From positions 43,034 to 107,033 of the forward strand of contig CAXIVU010000102.1 of NCBI GenBank assembly GCA_964035795.1: a stretch of 64,000 nucleotides of DNA, written 5' to 3'. Each line of letters begins with the position of its first letter. The stretch's first letter is position 1. The position numbers and the translations under genes were made by a program. Positions 38,903 to 51,500 of this stretch are shown one piece after another. This stretch comes from Pterobdella sp. o SKG-2022. Its lineage: Eukaryota > Annelida > Clitellata > Hirudinida > Piscicolidae. Under the pieces are notes generated by a model. The model was not told the DNA's origin. It saw only the letters and a list, made by a program, of their open reading frames with translations, and ran no database searches.

Positions 38903-39506
38903 TCGTTGTCGAAACTGTTGTAGCTGTAGCCAATGAAGTTGTTGTTACAGTTATTGTAGTTGGCGTTGTTGTTTCTACAGTAGTAACTGTTGGCGTAGAT
39001 TTAGACAACATTTCTGTCGTTGTTGTCATAATAACAGTTGTTGTTTGCGTTGATGTTGCAATCGTTGTCGAACCTGTTGTAGCTGTAGCCAATGAAGTTG
39101 TTGTTACAGTTATTGTAGTTGGCGTTGTTGTTTCTACAGTAGTAACTGTTGGCGTAGATTTAGACAACATTTCTGTCTTTGTTGTCATAATAACAGTTGT
39201 TGTTTGCGTTGATGTTGCAATCGTTGTCGAAACTGTTGTAGCTGTAGCCAATGAAGTTGTTGTTACAGAAATTGTAGTTGGCGTTGTTGTTTCTACAGTA
39301 GTAACTGTTGGCGTAGATTTAGACAACATTTCTGTCGTTGTTGTCATAATAACAGTTGTTGTTTGCGTTGATGTTGCAATCGTTGTCGAAACTGTTGTAG
39401 CTGTAGCCAATGAAGTTGTTGTTACAGTTATTGTAGTTGGCGTTGATGTTTCTACAGTAGTAACTGTTGGCGTAGATTTAGACAACATTTCTGTCGTTGT
39501 TGTCAT
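38862..39506 (-). CDS. Thr-rich mucin-like repeat protein, fragment 2 (frame-displaced island of about 4 units)
   Basis: This is a 214-residue piece with the same 53-residue Thr-rich unit, lying in a different frame from both neighbours. Its upstream limit is the +2 insertion near 39,557 and its downstream limit the net -20 change near 38,888; it ends at a TAA at 38862-38864, just past that junction. The ATG at 39504-39506 is the ordinary internal Met of the unit. Variants inside it include V to G (change at 39,073), a T to K variant, and a private T to S change from G-T-T to G-A-T near 39,446. I read this as an interior part of the same gene displaced by two compensating indels, most likely at an assembly or polishing junction, rather than a separate gene. 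A genuine frameshifted relic is the alternative. Confidence 0.35.
   Translation of the reverse strand: MTTTTEMLSKSTPTVTTVETSTPTTITVTTTSLATATTVSTTIATSTQTTTVIMTTTTEMLSKSTPTVTTVETTTPTTISVTTTSLATATTVSTTIATSTQTTTVIMTTKTEMLSKSTPTVTTVETTTPTTITVTTTSLATATTGSTTIATSTQTTTVIMTTTTEMLSKSTPTVTTVETTTPTTITVTTTSLATATTVSTTIATSTTNKDRNVV
38875..38895. other. Junction with net -20 bp, breaks both open frames
   Basis: The unit reads TCTGTCTTTGTT and then TGTCGTTGATG at 38,886-38,896, where the normal unit has 21 more bases (codons 30-36) and no T inside TGCGTT. The simplest description is a 21-bp in-frame loss plus a one-base insertion near 38,887. The GGC marker spacing confirms the net -20. It shifts the Thr-rich minus frame, and the next stop follows within about 25 bases. 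Confidence 0.9.
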
Positions 39507-42500
39507 AATAACAGTTGTTGTTTGCGTTGATGTTGCAATCGTTGTCGAAACTGTTGTGTAGCTGTAGCCAATGAAGTTGTTGTTACAGTTATTGTAGTTG
39601 GCGTTGTTGTTTCTACAGTAGTAACTGTTGGCGTAGATTTAGACAACATTTCTGTCGTTGTTGTCATAATAACAGTTGTTGTTTGCGTTGATGTTGCAAT
39701 CGTTGTCGAAACTGTTGTAGCTGTAGCCAATGAAGTTGTTGTTACAGTTATTGTAGTTGGCGTTGTTGTTTCTACAGTAGTAACTGTTGGCGTAGATTTA
39801 GACAACATTTCTGTCGTTGTTGTCATAATAACAGTTGTTGTTTGCGTTGATGTTGCAATCGTTGTCGAAACTGTTGTAGCTGTAGCCAATGAAGTTGTTG
39901 TTACAGTTATTGTAGTTGGCGTTGTTGTTTCTACAGTAGTAACTGTTGGCGTAGATTTAGACAACATTTCTGTCGTTGTTGTCATAATAACAGTTGTTGT
40001 TTGCGTTGATGTTGCAATCGTTGTCGAAACTGTTGTAGCTGTAGCCAATGAAGTTGTTGTTACAGTTATTGTAGTTGGCGTTGTTGTTTCTACAGTAGTA
40101 ACTGTTGGCGTAGATTTAGACAACATTTCTGTCGTTGTTGTCATAATAACAGTTGTTGTTTGCGTTGATGTTGCAATCGTTGTCGAAACTGTTGTAGCTG
40201 TAGCCAATGAAGTTGTTGTTACAGTTATTGTAGTTGGCGTTGTTGTTTCTACAGTAGTAACTGTTGGCGTAGATTTAGACAACATTTCTGTCGTTGTTGT
40301 CATAATAACAGTTGTTGTTTGCGTTGATGTTGCAATCGTTGTCGAAACTGTTGTAGCTGTAGCCAATGAAGTTGTTGTTACAGTTATTGTAGTTGGCGTT
40401 GTTGTTTCTACAGTAGTAACTGTTGGCGTAGATTTAGACAACATTTCTGTCGTTGTTGTCATAATAACAGTTGTTGTTTGCGTTGATGTTGCAATCGTTG
40501 TCGAAACTGTTGTAGCTGTAGCCAATGAAGTTGTTGTTACAGTTATTGTAGTTGGCGTTGTTGTTTCTACAGTAGTAACTGTTGGCGTAGATTTAGACAA
40601 CATTTCTGTCGTTGTTGTCATAATAACAGTTGTTGTTTGCGTTGATGTTGCAATCGTTGTCGAAACTGTTGTAGCTGTAGCCAATGAAGTTGTTGTTACA
40701 GTTATTGTAGTTGGCGTTGTTGTTTCTACAGTAGTAACTGTTGGCGTAGATTTAGACAACATTTCTGTCGTTGTTGTCATAATAACAGTTGTTGTTTGCG
40801 TTGATGTTGCAATCGTTGTCGAAACTGTTGTAGCTGTAGCCAATGAAGTTGTTGTTACAGTTATTGTAGTTGGCGTTGTTGTTTCTACAGTAGTAACTGT
40901 TGGCGTAGATTTAGACAACATTTCTGTCGTTGTTGTCATAATAACAGTTGTTGTTTGCGTTGATGTTGCAATCGTTGTCGAAACTGTTGTAGCTGTAGCC
41001 AATGAAGTTGTTGTTACAGTTATTGTAGTTGGCGTTGTTGTTTCTACAGTAGTAACTGTTGGCGTAGATTTAGACAACATTTCTGTCGTTGTTGTCATAA
41101 TAACAGTTGTTGTTTGCGTTGATGTTGCAATCGTTGTCGAAACTGTTGTAGCTGTAGCCAATGAAGTTGTTGTTACAGTTATTGTAGTTGGCGTTGTTGT
41201 TTCTACAGTAGTAACTGTTGGCGTAGATTTAGACAACATTTCTGTCGTTGTTGTCATAATAACAGTTGTTGTTTGCGTTGATGTTGCAATCGTTGTCGAA
41301 ACTGTTGTAGCTGTAGCCAATGAAGTTGTTGTTACAGTTATTGTAGTTGGCGTTGTTGTTTCTACAGTAGTAACTGTTGGCGTAGATTTAGACAACATTT
41401 CTGTCGTTGTTGTCATAATAACAGTTGTTGTTTGCGTTGATGTTGCAATCGTTGTCGAAACTGTTGTAGCTGTAGCCAATGAAGTTGTTGTTACAGTTAT
41501 TGTAGTTGGCGTTGTTGTTTCTACAGTAGTAACTGTTGGCGTAGATTTAGACAACATTTCTGTCGTTGTTGTCATAATAACAGTTGTTGTTTGCGTTGAT
41601 GTTGCAATCGTTGTCGAAACTGTTGTAGCTGTAGCCAATGAAGTTGTTGTTACAGTTATTGTAGTTGGCGTTGTTGTTTCTACAGTAGTAACTGTTGGCG
41701 TAGATTTAGACAACATTTCTGTCGTTGTTGTCATAATAACAGTTGTTGTTTGCGTTGATGTTGCAATCGTTGTCGAAACTGTTGTAGCTGTAGCCAATGA
41801 AGTTGTTGTTACAGTTATTGTAGTTGGCGTTGTTGTTTCTACAGTAGTAACTGTTGGCGTAGATTTAGACAACATTTCTGTCGTTGTTGTCATAATAACA
41901 GTTGTTGTTTGCGTTGATGTTGCAATCGTTGTCGAAACTGTTGTAGCTGTAGCCAATGAAGTTGTTGTTACAGTTATTGTAGTTGGCGTTGTTGTTTCTA
42001 CAGTAGTAACTGTTGGCGTAGATTTAGACAACATTTCTGTCGTTGTTGTCATAATAACAGTTGTTGTTTGCGTTGATGTTGCAATCGTTGTCGAAACTGT
42101 TGTAGCTGTAGCCAATGAAGTTGTTGTTACAGTTATTGTAGTTGGCGTTGTTGTTTCTACAGTAGTAACTGTTGGCGTAGATTTAGACAACATTTCTGTC
42201 GTTGTTGTCATAATAACAGTTGTTGTTTGCGTTGATGTTGCAATCGTTGTCGAAACTGTTGTAGCTGTAGCCAATGAAGTTGTTGTTACAGTTATTGTAG
42301 TTGGCGTTGTTGTTTCTACAGTAGTAACTGTTGGCGTAGATTTAGACAACATTTCTGTCGTTGTTGTCATAATAACAGTTGTTGTTTGCGTTGATGTTGC
42401 AATCGTTGTCGAAACTGTTGTAGCTGTAGCCAATGAAGTTGTTGTTACAGTTATTGTAGTTGGCGTTGTTGTTTCTACAGTAGTAACTGTTGGCGTAGAT

Positions 42501-45500
42501 TTAGACAACATTTCTGTCGTTGTTGTCATAATAACAGTTGTTGTTTGCGTTGATGTTGCAATCGTTGTCGAAACTGTTGTAGCTGTAGCCAATGAAGTTG
42601 TTGTTACAGTTATTGTAGTTGGCGTTGTTGTTTCTACAGTAGTAACTGTTGGCGTAGATTTAGACAACATTTCTGTCGTTGTTGTCATAATAACAGTTGT
42701 TGTTTGCGTTGATGTTGCAATCGTTGTCGAAACTGTTGTAGCTGTAGCCAATGAAGTTGTTGTTACAGTTATTGTAGTTGGCGTTGTTGTTTCTACAGTA
42801 GTAACTGTTGGCGTAGATTTAGACAACATTTCTGTCGTTGTTGTCATAATAACAGTTGTTGTTTGCGTTGATGTTGCAATCGTTGTCGAAACTGTTGTAG
42901 CTGTAGCCAATGAAGTTGTTGTTACAGTTATTGTAGTTGGCGTTGTTGTTTCTACAGTAGTAACTGTTGGCGTAGATTTAGACAACATTTCTGTCGTTGT
43001 TGTCATAATAACAGTTGTTGTTTGCGTTGATGTTGCAATCGTTGTCGAAACTGTTGTAGCTGTAGCCAATGAAGTTGTTGTTACAGTTATTGTAGTTGGC
43101 GTTGTTGTTTCTACAGTAGTAACTGTTGGCGTAGATTTAGACAACATTTCTGTCGTTGTTGTCATAATAACAGTTGTTGTTTGCGTTGATGTTGCAATCG
43201 TTGTCGAAACTGTTGTAGCTGTAGCCAATGAAGTTGTTGTTACAGTTATTGTAGTTGGCGTTGTTGTTTCTACAGTAGTAACTGTTGGCGTAGATTTAGA
43301 CAACATTTCTGTCGTTGTTGTCATAATAACAGTTGTTGTTTGCGTTGATGTTGCAATCGTTGTCGAAACTGTTGTAGCTGTAGCCAATGAAGTTGTTGTT
43401 ACAGTTATTGTAGTTGGCGTTGTTGTTTCTACAGTAGTAACTGTTGGCGTAGATTTAGACAACATTTCTGTCGTTGTTGTCATAATAACAGTTGTTGTTT
43501 GCGTTGATGTTGCAATCGTTGTCGAAACTGTTGTAGCTGTAGCCAATGAAGTTGTTGTTACAGTTATTGTAGTTGGCGTTGTTGTTTCTACAGTAGTAAC
43601 TGTTGGCGTAGATTTAGACAACATTTCTGTCGTTGTTGTCATAATAACAGTTGTTGTTTGCGTTGATGTTGCAATCGTTGTCGAAACTGTTGTAGCTGTA
43701 GCCAATGAAGTTGTTGTTACAGTTATTGTAGTTGGCGTTGTTGTTTCTACAGTAGTAACTGTTGGCGTAGATTTAGACAACATTTCTGTCGTTGTTGTCA
43801 TAATAACAGTTGTTGTTTGCGTTGATGTTGCAATCGTTGTCGAAACTGTTGTAGCTGTAGCCAATGAAGTTGTTGTTACAGTTATTGTAGTTGGCGTTGT
43901 TGTTTCTACAGTAGTAACTGTTGGCGTAGATTTAGACAACATTTCTGTCGTTGTTGTCATAATAACAGTTGTTGTTTGCGTTGATGTTGCAATCGTTGTC
44001 GAAACTGTTGTAGCTGTAGCCAATGAAGTTGTTGTTACAGTTATTGTAGTTGGCGTTGTTGTTTCTACAGTAGTAACTGTTGGCGTAGATTTAGACAACA
44101 TTTCTGTCGTTGTTGTCATAATAACAGTTGTTGTTTGCGTTGATGTTGCAATCGTTGTCGAAACTGTTGTAGCTGTAGCCAATGAAGTTGTTGTTACAGT
44201 TATTGTAGTTGGCGTTGTTGTTTCTACAGTAGTAACTGTTGGCGTAGATTTAGACAACATTTCTGTCGTTGTTGTCATAATAACAGTTGTTGTTTGCGTT
44301 GATGTTGCAATCGTTGTCGAAACTGTTGTAGCTGTAGCCAATGAAGTTGTTGTTACAGTTATTGTAGTTGGCGTTGTTGTTTCTACAGTAGTAACTGTTG
44401 GCGTAGATTTAGACAACATTTCTGTCGTTGTTGTCATAATAACAGTTGTTGTTTGCGTTGATGTTGCAATCGTTGTCGAAACTGTTGTAGCTGTAGCCAA
44501 TGAAGTTGTTGTTACAGTTATTGTAGTTGGCGTTGTTGTTTCTACAGTAGTAACTGTTGGCGTAGATTTAGACAACATTTCTGTCGTTGTTGTCATAATA
44601 ACAGTTGTTGTTTGCGTTGATGTTGCAATCGTTGTCGAAACTGTTGTAGCTGTAGCCAATGAAGTTGTTGTTACAGTTATTGTAGTTGGCGTTGTTGTTT
44701 CTACAGTAGTAACTGTTGGCGTAGATTTAGACAACATTTCTGTCGTTGTTGTCATAATAACAGTTGTTGTTTGCGTTGATGTTGCAATCGTTGTCGAAAC
44801 TGTTGTAGCTGTAGCCAATGAAGTTGTTGTTACAGTTATTGTAGTTGGCGTTGTTGTTTCTACAGTAGTAACTGTTGGCGTAGATTTAGACAACATTTCT
44901 GTCGTTGTTGTCATAATAACAGTTGTTGTTTGCGTTGATGTTGCAATCGTTGTCGAAACTGTTGTAGCTGTAGCCAATGAAGTTGTTGTTACAGTTATTG
45001 TAGTTGGCGTTGTTGTTTCTACAGTAGTAACTGTTGGCGTAGATTTAGACAACATTTCTGTCGTTGTTGTCATAATAACAGTTGTTGTTTGCGTTGATGT
45101 TGCAATCGTTGTCGAAACTGTTGTAGCTGTAGCCAATGAAGTTGTTGTTACAGTTATTGTAGTTGGCGTTGTTGTTTCTACAGTAGTAACTGTTGGCGTA
45201 GATTTAGACAACATTTCTGTCGTTGTTGTCATAATAACAGTTGTTGTTTGCGTTGATGTTGCAATCGTTGTCGAAACTGTTGTAGCTGTAGCCAATGAAG
45301 TTGTTGTTACAGTTATTGTAGTTGGCGTTGTTGTTTCTACAGTAGTAACTGTTGGCGTAGATTTAGACAACATTTCTGTCGTTGTTGTCATAATAACAGT
45401 TGTTGTTTGCGTTGATGTTGCAATCGTTGTCGAAACTGTTGTAGCTGTAGCCAATGAAGTTGTTGTTACAGTTATTGTAGTTGGCGTTGTTGTTTCTACA

Positions 45501-48500
45501 GTAGTAACTGTTGGCGTAGATTTAGACAACATTTCTGTCGTTGTTGTCATAATAACAGTTGTTGTTTGCGTTGATGTTGCAATCGTTGTCGAAACTGTTG
45601 TAGCTGTAGCCAATGAAGTTGTTGTTACAGTTATTGTAGTTGGCGTTGTTGTTTCTACAGTAGTAACTGTTGGCGTAGATTTAGACAACATTTCTGTCGT
45701 TGTTGTCATAATAACAGTTGTTGTTTGCGTTGATGTTGCAATCGTTGTCGAAACTGTTGTAGCTGTAGCCAATGAAGTTGTTGTTACAGTTATTGTAGTT
45801 GGCGTTGTTGTTTCTACAGTAGTAACTGTTGGCGTAGATTTAGACAACATTTCTGTCGTTGTTGTCATAATAACAGTTGTTGTTTGCGTTGATGTTGCAA
45901 TCGTTGTCGAAACTGTTGTAGCTGTAGCCAATGAAGTTGTTGTTACAGTTATTGTAGTTGGCGTTGTTGTTTCTACAGTAGTAACTGTTGGCGTAGATTT
46001 AGACAACATTTCTGTCGTTGTTGTCATAATAACAGTTGTTGTTTGCGTTGATGTTGCAATCGTTGTCGAAACTGTTGTAGCTGTAGCCAATGAAGTTGTT
46101 GTTACAGTTATTGTAGTTGGCGTTGTTGTTTCTACAGTAGTAACTGTTGGCGTAGATTTAGACAACATTTCTGTCGTTGTTGTCATAATAACAGTTGTTG
46201 TTTGCGTTGATGTTGCAATCGTTGTCGAAACTGTTGTAGCTGTAGCCAATGAAGTTGTTGTTACAGTTATTGTAGTTGGCGTTGTTGTTTCTACAGTAGT
46301 AACTGTTGGCGTAGATTTAGACAACATTTCTGTCGTTGTTGTCATAATAACAGTTGTTGTTTGCGTTGATGTTGCAATCGTTGTCGAAACTGTTGTAGCT
46401 GTAGCCAATGAAGTTGTTGTTACAGTTATTGTAGTTGGCGTTGTTGTTTCTACAGTAGTAACTGTTGGCGTAGATTTAGACAACATTTCTGTCGTTGTTG
46501 TCATAATAACAGTTGTTGTTTGCGTTGATGTTGCAATCGTTGTCGAAACTGTTGTAGCTGTAGCCAATGAAGTTGTTGTTACAGTTATTGTAGTTGGCGT
46601 TGTTGTTTCTACAGTAGTAACTGTTGGCGTAGATTTAGACAACATTTCTGTCGTTGTTGTCATAATAACAGTTGTTGTTTGCGTTGATGTTGCAATCGTT
46701 GTCGAAACTGTTGTAGCTGTAGCCAATGAAGTTGTTGTTACAGTTATTGTAGTTGGCGTTGTTGTTTCTACAGTAGTAACTGTTGGCGTAGATTTAGACA
46801 ACATTTCTGTCGTTGTTGTCATAATAACAGTTGTTGTTTGCGTTGATGTTGCAATCGTTGTCGAAACTGTTGTAGCTGTAGCCAATGAAGTTGTTGTTAC
46901 AGTTATTGTAGTTGGCGTTGTTGTTTCTACAGTAGTAACTGTTGGCGTAGATTTAGACAACATTTCTGTCGTTGTTGTCATAATAACAGTTGTTGTTTGC
47001 GTTGATGTTGCAATCGTTGTCGAAACTGTTGTAGCTGTAGCCAATGAAGTTGTTGTTACAGTTATTGTAGTTGGCGTTGTTGTTTCTACAGTAGTAACTG
47101 TTGGCGTAGATTTAGACAACATTTCTGTCGTTGTTGTCATAATAACAGTTGTTGTTTGCGTTGATGTTGCAATCGTTGTCGAAACTGTTGTAGCTGTAGC
47201 CAATGAAGTTGTTGTTACAGTTATTGTAGTTGGCGTTGTTGTTTCTACAGTAGTAACTGTTGGCGTAGATTTAGACAACATTTCTGTCGTTGTTGTCATA
47301 ATAACAGTTGTTGTTTGCGTTGATGTTGCAATCGTTGTCGAAACTGTTGTAGCTGTAGCCAATGAAGTTGTTGTTACAGTTATTGTAGTTGGCGTTGTTG
47401 TTTCTACAGTAGTAACTGTTGGCGTAGATTTAGACAACATTTCTGTCGTTGTTGTCATAATAACAGTTGTTGTTTGCGTTGATGTTGCAATCGTTGTCGA
47501 AACTGTTGTAGCTGTAGCCAATGAAGTTGTTGTTACAGTTATTGTAGTTGGCGTTGTTGTTTCTACAGTAGTAACTGTTGGCGTAGATTTAGACAACATT
47601 TCTGTCGTTGTTGTCATAATAACAGTTGTTGTTTGCGTTGATGTTGCAATCGTTGTCGAAACTGTTGTAGCTGTAGCCAATGAAGTTGTTGTTACAGTTA
47701 TTGTAGTTGGCGTTGTTGTTTCTACAGTAGTAACTGTTGGCGTAGATTTAGACAACATTTCTGTCGTTGTTGTCATAATAACAGTTGTTGTTTGCGTTGA
47801 TGTTGCAATCGTTGTCGAAACTGTTGTAGCTGTAGCCAATGAAGTTGTTGTTACAGTTATTGTAGTTGGCGTTGTTGTTTCTACAGTAGTAACTGTTGGC
47901 GTAGATTTAGACAACATTTCTGTCGTTGTTGTCATAATAACAGTTGTTGTTTGCGTTGATGTTGCAATCGTTGTCGAAACTGTTGTAGCTGTAGCCAATG
48001 AAGTTGTTGTTACAGTTATTGTAGTTGGCGTTGTTGTTTCTACAGTAGTAACTGTTGGCGTAGATTTAGACAACATTTCTGTCGTTGTTGTCATAATAAC
48101 AGTTGTTGTTTGCGTTGATGTTGCAATCGTTGTCGAAACTGTTGTAGCTGTAGCCAATGAAGTTGTTGTTACAGTTATTGTAGTTGGCGTTGTTGTTTCT
48201 ACAGTAGTAACTGTTGGCGTAGATTTAGACAACATTTCTGTCGTTGTTGTCATAATAACAGTTGTTGTTTGCGTTGATGTTGCAATCGTTGTCGAAACTG
48301 TTGTAGCTGTAGCCAATGAAGTTGTTGTTACAGTTATTGTAGTTGGCGTTGTTGTTTCTACAGTAGTAACTGTTGGCGTAGATTTAGACAACATTTCTGT
48401 CGTTGTTGTCATAATAACAGTTGTTGTTTGCGTTGATGTTGCAATCGTTGTCGAAACTGTTGTAGCTGTAGCCAATGAAGTTGTTGTTACAGTTATTGTA

Positions 48501-51500
48501 GTTGGCGTTGTTGTTTCTACAGTAGTAACTGTTGGCGTAGATTTAGACAACATTTCTGTCGTTGTTGTCATAATAACAGTTGTTGTTTGCGTTGATGTTG
48601 CAATCGTTGTCGAAACTGTTGTAGCTGTAGCCAATGAAGTTGTTGTTACAGTTATTGTAGTTGGCGTTGTTGTTTCTACAGTAGTAACTGTTGGCGTAGA
48701 TTTAGACAACATTTCTGTCGTTGTTGTCATAATAACAGTTGTTGTTTGCGTTGATGTTGCAATCGTTGTCGAAACTGTTGTAGCTGTAGCCAATGAAGTT
48801 GTTGTTACAGTTATTGTAGTTGGCGTTGTTGTTTCTACAGTAGTAACTGTTGGCGTAGATTTAGACAACATTTCTGTCGTTGTTGTCATAATAACAGTTG
48901 TTGTTTGCGTTGATGTTGCAATCGTTGTCGAAACTGTTGTAGCTGTAGCCAATGAAGTTGTTGTTACAGTTATTGTAGTTGGCGTTGTTGTTTCTACAGT
49001 AGTAACTGTTGGCGTAGATTTAGACAACATTTCTGTCGTTGTTGTCATAATAACAGTTGTTGTTTGCGTTGATGTTGCAATCGTTGTCGAAACTGTTGTA
49101 GCTGTAGCCAATGAAGTTGTTGTTACAGTTATTGTAGTTGGCGTTGTTGTTTCTACAGTAGTAACTGTTGGCGTAGATTTAGACAACATTTCTGTCGTTG
49201 TTGTCATAATAACAGTTGTTGTTTGCGTTGATGTTGCAATCGTTGTCGAAACTGTTGTAGCTGTAGCCAATGAAGTTGTTGTTACAGTTATTGTAGTTGG
49301 CGTTGTTGTTTCTACAGTAGTAACTGTTGGCGTAGATTTAGACAACATTTCTGTCGTTGTTGTCATAATAACAGTTGTTGTTTGCGTTGATGTTGCAATC
49401 GTTGTCGAAACTGTTGTAGCTGTAGCCAATGAAGTTGTTGTTACAGTTATTGTAGTTGGCGTTGTTGTTTCTACAGTAGTAACTGTTGGCGTAGATTTAG
49501 ACAACATTTCTGTCGTTGTTGTCATAATAACAGTTGTTGTTTGCGTTGATGTTGCAAACGTTGTCGAAACTGTTGTAGCTGTAGCCAATGAAGTTGTTGT
49601 TACAGTTATTGTAGTTGGCGTTGTTGTTTCTACAGTAGTAACTGTTGGCGTAGATTTAGACAACATTTCTGTCTTTGTTGTCATAATAACAGTTGTTGTT
49701 TGCGTTGATGTTGCAATCGTTGTCGAAACTGTTGTAGCTGTAGCCAATGAAGTTGTTATTACAGTTATTGTAGTTGGCGTTGTTGTTTCTACAGTAGTAA
49801 CTGTTGGCGTAGATTTAGACAACATTTCTGTCGTTGTTGTCATAATAACAGTTGTTGTTTGCGTTGATGTTGCAATCGTTGTCGAAACTGTTGTAGCTGT
49901 AGCCAATGAAGTTGTTGTTACAGTTATTGTAGTTGGCGTTGTTGTTTCTACAGTAGTAACTGTTGGCGTAGATTTAGACAACATTTCTGTCGTTGTTGTC
50001 ATAATAACAGTTGTTGTTTGCGTTGATGTTGCAATCGTTGTCGAAACTGTTGTAGCTGTAGCCAATGAAGTTGTTGTTACAGTTATTGTAGTTGGCGTTG
50101 TTGTTTCTACAGTAGTAACTGTTGGCGTAGATTTAGACAACATTTCTGTCGTTGTTGTCATAATAACAGTTGTTGTTTGCGTTGATGTTGCAATCGTTGT
50201 CGAAACTGTTGTAGCTGTAGCCAATGAAGTTGTTGTTACAGTTATTGTAGTTGGCGTTGTTGTTTCTACAGTAGTAACTGTTGGCGTAGATTTAGACAAC
50301 ATTTCTGTCGTTGTTGTCATAATAACAGTTGTTGTTTGCGTTGATGTTGCAATCGTTGTCGAAACTGTTGTAGCTGTAGCCAATGAAGTTGTTGTTACAG
50401 TTATTGTAGTTGGCGTTGTTGTTTCTACAGTAGTAACTGTTGGCGTAGATTTAGACAACATTTCTGTCGTTGTTGTCATAATAACAGTTGTTGTTTGCGT
50501 TGATGTTGCAATCGTTGTCGAAACTGTTGTAGCTGTAGCCAATGAAGTTGTTGTTACAGTTATTGTAGTTGGCGTTGTTGTTTCTACAGTAGTAACTGTT
50601 GGCGTAGATTTAGACAACATTTCTGTCGTTGTTGTCATAATAACAGTTGTTGTTTGCGTTGATGTTGCAATCGTTGTCGAAACTGTTGTAGCTGTAGCCA
50701 ATGAAGTTGTTGTTACAGTTATTGTAGTTGGCGTTGTTGTTTCTACAGTAGTAACTGTTGGCGTAGATTTAGACAACATTTCTGTCGTTGTTGTCATAAT
50801 AACAGTTGTTGTTTGCGTTGATGTTGCAATCGTTGTCGAAACTGTTGTAGCTGTAGCCAATGAAGTTGTTGTTACAGTTATTGTAGTTGGCGTTGTTGTT
50901 TCTACAGTAGTAACTGTTGGCGTAGATTTAGACAACATTTCTGTCGTTGTTGTCATAATAACAGTTGTTGTTTGCGTTGATGTTGCAATCGTTGTCGAAA
51001 CTGTTGTAGCTGTAGCCAATGAAGTTGTTGTTACAGTTATTGTAGTTGGCGTTGTTGTTTCTACAGTAGTAACTGTTGGCGTAGATTTAGACAACATTTC
51101 TGTCGTTGTTGTCATAATAACAGTTGTTGTTTGCGTTGATGTTGCAATCGTTGTCGAAACTGTTGTAGCTGTAGCCAATGAAGTTGTTGTTACAGTTATT
51201 GTAGTTGGCGTTGTTGTTTCTACAGTAGTAACTGTTGGCGTAGATTTAGACAACATTTCTGTCGTTGTTGTCATAATAACAGTTGTTGTTTGCGTTGATG
51301 TTGCAATCGTTGTCGAAACTGTTGTAGCTGTAGCCAATGAAGTTGTTGTTACAGTTATTGTAGTTGGCGTTGTTGTTTCTACAGTAGTAACTGTTGGCGT
51401 AGATTTAGACAACATTTCTGTCGTTGTTGTCATAATAACAGTTGTTGTTTGCGTTGATGTTGCAATCGTTGTCGAAACTGTTGTAGCTGTAGCCAATGAA

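Larger units (their letters stand above)
12577..39559. repeat. Diverged zone 1: about 170 variant units with nested higher-order repeats
   Basis: Beginning abruptly at 12,577, units carry roughly one to four substitutions each. Recurrent variants on the plus strand include GTT to GAA at codon 5 (minus T to S), GTT to TTT at codons 28, 29 and 38 (T to K), GCT to TCT at 49 (A to D), GTT to CTT at codon 3 (T to R), GTT to GCT or GAT at 43 (T to A or S), and AACATT to AATTTT at 24-25 (M to K). The same combinations recur at whole-unit offsets, the signature of unequal crossing-over of multi-unit blocks. Length stays exactly 159 bp per unit until 38.88 kb. Confidence 0.9.

Noticed and set aside
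150..38894. Long plus-strand open frame encoding a Val-rich protein, begun at a TTG
   Set aside because: It is the wobble-aligned mirror of the Thr-rich minus frame. 51% Val with no membrane-segment pattern is implausible as a protein, there is no real start, and it ends only at the -20 junction.
38881..39561. Plus-strand 226-codon Val-rich open frame
   Set aside because: Same mirror frame between the two indel junctions; an internal repeat codon serves as the start.
38875..39561. Programmed ribosomal frameshifting to bridge the broken frame
   Set aside because: No slippery heptamer with a downstream structure specific to these sites; the differences are indels relative to hundreds of intact units, so error or mutation is simpler.
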